A stretch of DNA of 8,109 nucleotides, from the NCBI GenBank assembly GCA_025924295.1, contig JAICEG010000239.1, positions 1 through 8,109 of the forward strand, in the 5' to 3' direction. Shown here piece by piece: positions 6,225 through 8,109 of this stretch. The first letter of the stretch is position 1. Every line of letters begins with the position of its first letter. Source of the stretch: Vicinamibacteria bacterium (GTDB lineage: Bacteria > Acidobacteriota > Vicinamibacteria > Vicinamibacterales > UBA2999). The notes beneath the pieces were generated by a model. That model had not been told where the DNA came from and did not search any database. It was given only the letters and a program-made list of their open reading frames with translations. The position numbers and the translations under genes were made by a program.

Positions 6225-7397
6225 ATGAGCGCGACACAGGTCAAGCCAGCGGCGCCCGCCGCGGGATCACCCGCGGCCATCGATCGGGTACGCATGCGCG
6301 TGGCCACCATCGACTGGATGCGCGGCCTGGTGATGATTCTCATGGTCGTCGACCATGCCGACATGGCGTTCGACAGCGGTCACCTGGACGAGGACTCCGC
6401 GATGTATCCGAACGCCATGACGATGGCGCTGCCGGCGGCCGAGTTCTTCACTCGCTGGCTGACGCACATCTGCGCTCCCACGTTCCTGTTCCTGGCAGGC
6501 ACGGCACTCGCCATAAGCGTGGAGCGGCGAGCGGCAAAGGGCGAAAACGCCTGGGGAATTGACAAGGGCATTCTCACACGCGGCGCGATCATCGCCCTGC
6601 TCGATCCGACAATCGTTTCGCTCGGATCGGGACGCTGGACGTTCCAGGTACTGCTCGCCATCGGCGTGGCCATGATGTGCATGGCGCTGCTCCGTCGCCT
6701 TCCGACACCCTGGTTGCTCGGTGTGGGCCTCGCCTGGTTCGCGTTCGGTGAGGTGATCACCGGGTGGGTCTGGCAGCCGCCCGGACCGTCGTCGGTGCTG
6801 GCCGCGTTCACCGTCGCGACCTATGGCAGCGACACGATGATCATCAAGTACCCGGTCATTCCGTGGCTCGCCATGATGGTCCTGGGCTGGGTCTTCGGCC
6901 GCCATATTCTTCGATACAAATCCGGCGAGACTCACTTCACGCCGGTAAAGGCCCTCGTCATCGCCGGCGTGACCGGCCTCGTCGTCTTCGTCATCGTCCG
7001 CGGCGTGAGCGGCTACGGGGAAATGTTCCTGTATCGAACCGACAATTCGTGGCAACAGTGGCTGCACGTCAGCAAATATCCGCCGTCGCTCAGTTACACC
7101 GGGCTGGAACTCGGGCTGCTGTGCCTGATCCTCGCGACGCTCATGGTCTTCGAGGAGCGCATCGGTTTCCGGAAGAACGGACCGTTGCTCGTGTTCGGAC
7201 AGACGGCGATGTTCTTCTACCTCGTGCATCGGCTCGTCATGGAAATACCGGCGACCTACTTCGGTCTCCGGGGTGCAGGCGATATCACGACGACTTATAC
7301 CGTCTCCGCGGTGCTGATCGTGTTGCTGTATCCCGCGTGCCGCTGGTACCGCACCCAGAAGGTCGGCCATCCCGATTCGATCCTGAAGTACTTTTGA
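6225..7397 (+). CDS. Multi-pass membrane protein, DUF1624 / HGSNAT-like acyltransferase family
   Basis: A 390-residue integral membrane protein with about 10-11 hydrophobic segments (roughly residues 29-47, 79-97, 118-135, 139-157, 162-182, 208-226, 241-261, 291-309, 320-340, 353-372, with a weaker one near 188-200). It resembles the bacterial DUF1624 (COG3503-like) group related to heparan-alpha-glucosaminide N-acetyltransferase: ATIDWMRGLVMILMVVDHAD (27-46) opens the domain, FFTRWLTHICAPTFLFLAGT (74-93) forms the second block, and SKYPPSLSYTGLELG (283-297) is typical of the group. H44 and H81 are in conserved-looking positions, but I cannot assign a catalytic residue. The first 24 residues are a polar Ala/Pro-rich cytoplasmic-type leader. 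ATG 6225 is preferred over the in-frame TTG 6219 because AGG at 6216-6218 is spaced 6 nt from it. It is separated by 14 nt from both pflB and pflA, so it is probably co-transcribed. HGSNAT uses cytoplasmic acetyl-CoA; an analogous role here is inference, and the substrate is unknown. Confidence 0.82.
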   Translation: MSATQVKPAAPAAGSPAAIDRVRMRVATIDWMRGLVMILMVVDHADMAFDSGHLDEDSAMYPNAMTMALPAAEFFTRWLTHICAPTFLFLAGTALAISVERRAAKGENAWGIDKGILTRGAIIALLDPTIVSLGSGRWTFQVLLAIGVAMMCMALLRRLPTPWLLGVGLAWFAFGEVITGWVWQPPGPSSVLAAFTVATYGSDTMIIKYPVIPWLAMMVLGWVFGRHILRYKSGETHFTPVKALVIAGVTGLVVFVIVRGVSGYGEMFLYRTDNSWQQWLHVSKYPPSLSYTGLELGLLCLILATLMVFEERIGFRKNGPLLVFGQTAMFFYLVHRLVMEIPATYFGLRGAGDITTTYTVSAVLIVLLYPACRWYRTQKVGHPDSILKYF

Positions 7398-7399
7398 GC

Positions 7400-7404
7400 G
7401 GGGG
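7400..7404 (+). promoter_or_regulatory. Probable ribosome binding site of pflA
   Basis: A run of five G residues lies 7 nt before ATG 7412 in the 14-nt gap after the membrane protein gene. It supports the longer PflA start, since the sequence before the alternative internal ATG 7532 has no comparable purine-rich stretch. Confidence 0.5.
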
Positions 7405-7411
7405 TCTCACC

Positions 7412-8109
7412 ATGGAGAATCTCACCCCGGCGCCCGCGCCACTCGAGGCCCGCAACCCGTTCGAGCTCCGGGTCAACCTTGGAAACGGCGTCCCCGAGTC
7501 CGACGTTCGATCGGCGCTGGCCACCGGCGACATGGGATTCCTGCATTCGTTCACGACCGGGTCCACCGTCGACGGCCCGGGCGTGCGTGTCGTCGCATGG
7601 ACGGCGGGATGCATGTGGCGTTGCCGCTACTGCCACAACCCCGACACCTGGACGATGACCAACGGAATCCCCGTGACCCTCACGCAGGCCGTACAGGAAT
7701 TGCGCAAGTACCGCCAGGGACTGAAAGTCATGGCCGGCGGACTGACCGTGAGCGGTGGCGAGCCGTTGATGCAGCATCGCTTCGTCGCGAAACTCTTTGC
7801 CGCCGCCCACGGGATGGGCATTCACACCGCGCTCGACACCAACGGCTATCTCGGCGACAAGTTGGGCGACGAGGCACTGGACAAGGTCAGCCTCGTGCTG
7901 CTCGACCTCAAGTCGTGGGATCCCGAACAGCATCGCAGTCTGACCGGGATGGACAACGCGCCGACCCTCGCGTTCGCACGCCGGCTGGCATCACGCCGTA
8001 AACCAATCTGGGTGCGCTACGTCCTCGTACCGGGACTGACCGACGACCCGGCTGACATCGCGAAGACCGCCGCGTTCGCTGCCGAACTCGGCGTCGTGGA
8101 GCGCGTCGA
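7412..8109 (+). CDS. pflA: Pyruvate formate-lyase activating enzyme (radical SAM), 3' end outside window
   Basis: Radical S-adenosylmethionine enzyme that abstracts hydrogen from the PFL glycine (G729 of the upstream PflB) to create the glycyl radical. The frame stays open to the window end, giving 232 residues so far. HSFTTGSTVDGPGVR (45-59) is the activase N-terminal motif. The cluster motif C-x3-C-x2-C is C67, C71, C74 in AGCMWRCRYCHNPDTW. SGGEPL (114-119) is the SAM-binding GGE region, and LDTNGY (141-146), LLDLKSWD (163-170) and VRYVLVPGLTDD (201-212) follow the E. coli PflA pattern. Compared with E. coli PflA (246 residues, starting just before its HSF motif) there are about 40 extra N-terminal residues. 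ATG 7412 has a G-run (7400-7404) 7 nt upstream, whereas the internal ATG 7532 that would give the usual length lacks one, and the extension keeps the G/C-rich third positions of coding sequence. It starts 14 nt after the membrane protein gene. Confidence 0.95.
   Translation, partial: MENLTPAPAPLEARNPFELRVNLGNGVPESDVRSALATGDMGFLHSFTTGSTVDGPGVRVVAWTAGCMWRCRYCHNPDTWTMTNGIPVTLTQAVQELRKYRQGLKVMAGGLTVSGGEPLMQHRFVAKLFAAAHGMGIHTALDTNGYLGDKLGDEALDKVSLVLLDLKSWDPEQHRSLTGMDNAPTLAFARRLASRRKPIWVRYVLVPGLTDDPADIAKTAAFAAELGVVERV

Larger units (their letters stand above)
1..8109 (+). other. Probable single operon for serine/pyruvate fermentation to acetate and formate
   Basis: Seven co-directional genes are separated by 33, -4, 20, 14, 14 and 14 nt, with no hairpin followed by a T-run in any gap. 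Gene products cover serine to pyruvate, pyruvate to acetyl-CoA and formate, and acetyl-CoA to acetate with ATP, plus the PFL activator, one transporter and one membrane protein of unknown role. Co-transcription is inferred from spacing and function. The promoter and the operon ends lie outside the window. Confidence 0.75.

Noticed and set aside
6267..7370. Antisense open frame of 367 codons opposite the membrane protein gene
   Set aside because: It is a charged, His/Arg/Glu-rich translation mirroring hydrophobic codons on the + strand. There is no motif and no plausible ribosome site was noticed.

Overview
The window is a compact, GC-rich bacterial segment in which all seven recognisable genes lie on the + strand. 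Gaps are 33 nt or less and one junction is a 4-nt overlap, so it reads as a single operon cut at both ends. The order is: 3' end of an L-serine dehydratase (sdaA-type), an MFS transporter, a short phosphate acetyltransferase (PTA/PTB family), acetate kinase (ackA), pyruvate formate-lyase (pflB), an integral membrane protein resembling the DUF1624 / heparan-alpha-glucosaminide N-acetyltransferase-like family, and the 5' part of the pyruvate formate-lyase activating enzyme (pflA).

The enzymes form a complete route. L-serine is deaminated to pyruvate and ammonia. Pyruvate formate-lyase, switched on by the radical-SAM activase, splits pyruvate with CoA into acetyl-CoA and formate. Phosphate acetyltransferase makes acetyl phosphate, and acetate kinase converts that to acetate and ATP. 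The net result is serine to acetate, formate, ammonia and one ATP, with no NAD(H) step. The serine dehydratase iron-sulfur cluster, the glycyl radical and the activase cluster are all oxygen-sensitive in the known families, so the operon points to anaerobic or micro-oxic growth. Its content is functionally parallel to the enterobacterial tdc operon (transporter, acetate/propionate kinase, PFL-like lyase, serine dehydratase), but with a different gene order, an MFS carrier instead of a TdcC-type carrier, and added pta and pflA.

Region by region: 1-459 is the serine dehydratase end; 493-1758 the transporter; 1755-3916 the acetyl-CoA to acetate pair; 3931-6210 pyruvate formate-lyase; 6225-7397 the unexplained membrane protein; 7412-8109 the activase, which runs off the window. 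No RNA genes, mobile elements, CRISPR arrays, long repeats or convincing terminators were seen. The operon promoter and any regulator would lie outside the window.

The organism cannot be fixed from the sequence. The high G+C, strong G/C third-position preference and the style of the DUF1624-like protein and extended PflA are compatible with an Acidobacteriota-like environmental bacterium, but this is a low-confidence impression. The two points most worth following are the membrane acyltransferase-like gene between pflB and pflA and the roughly 40-residue N-terminal extension of PflA.
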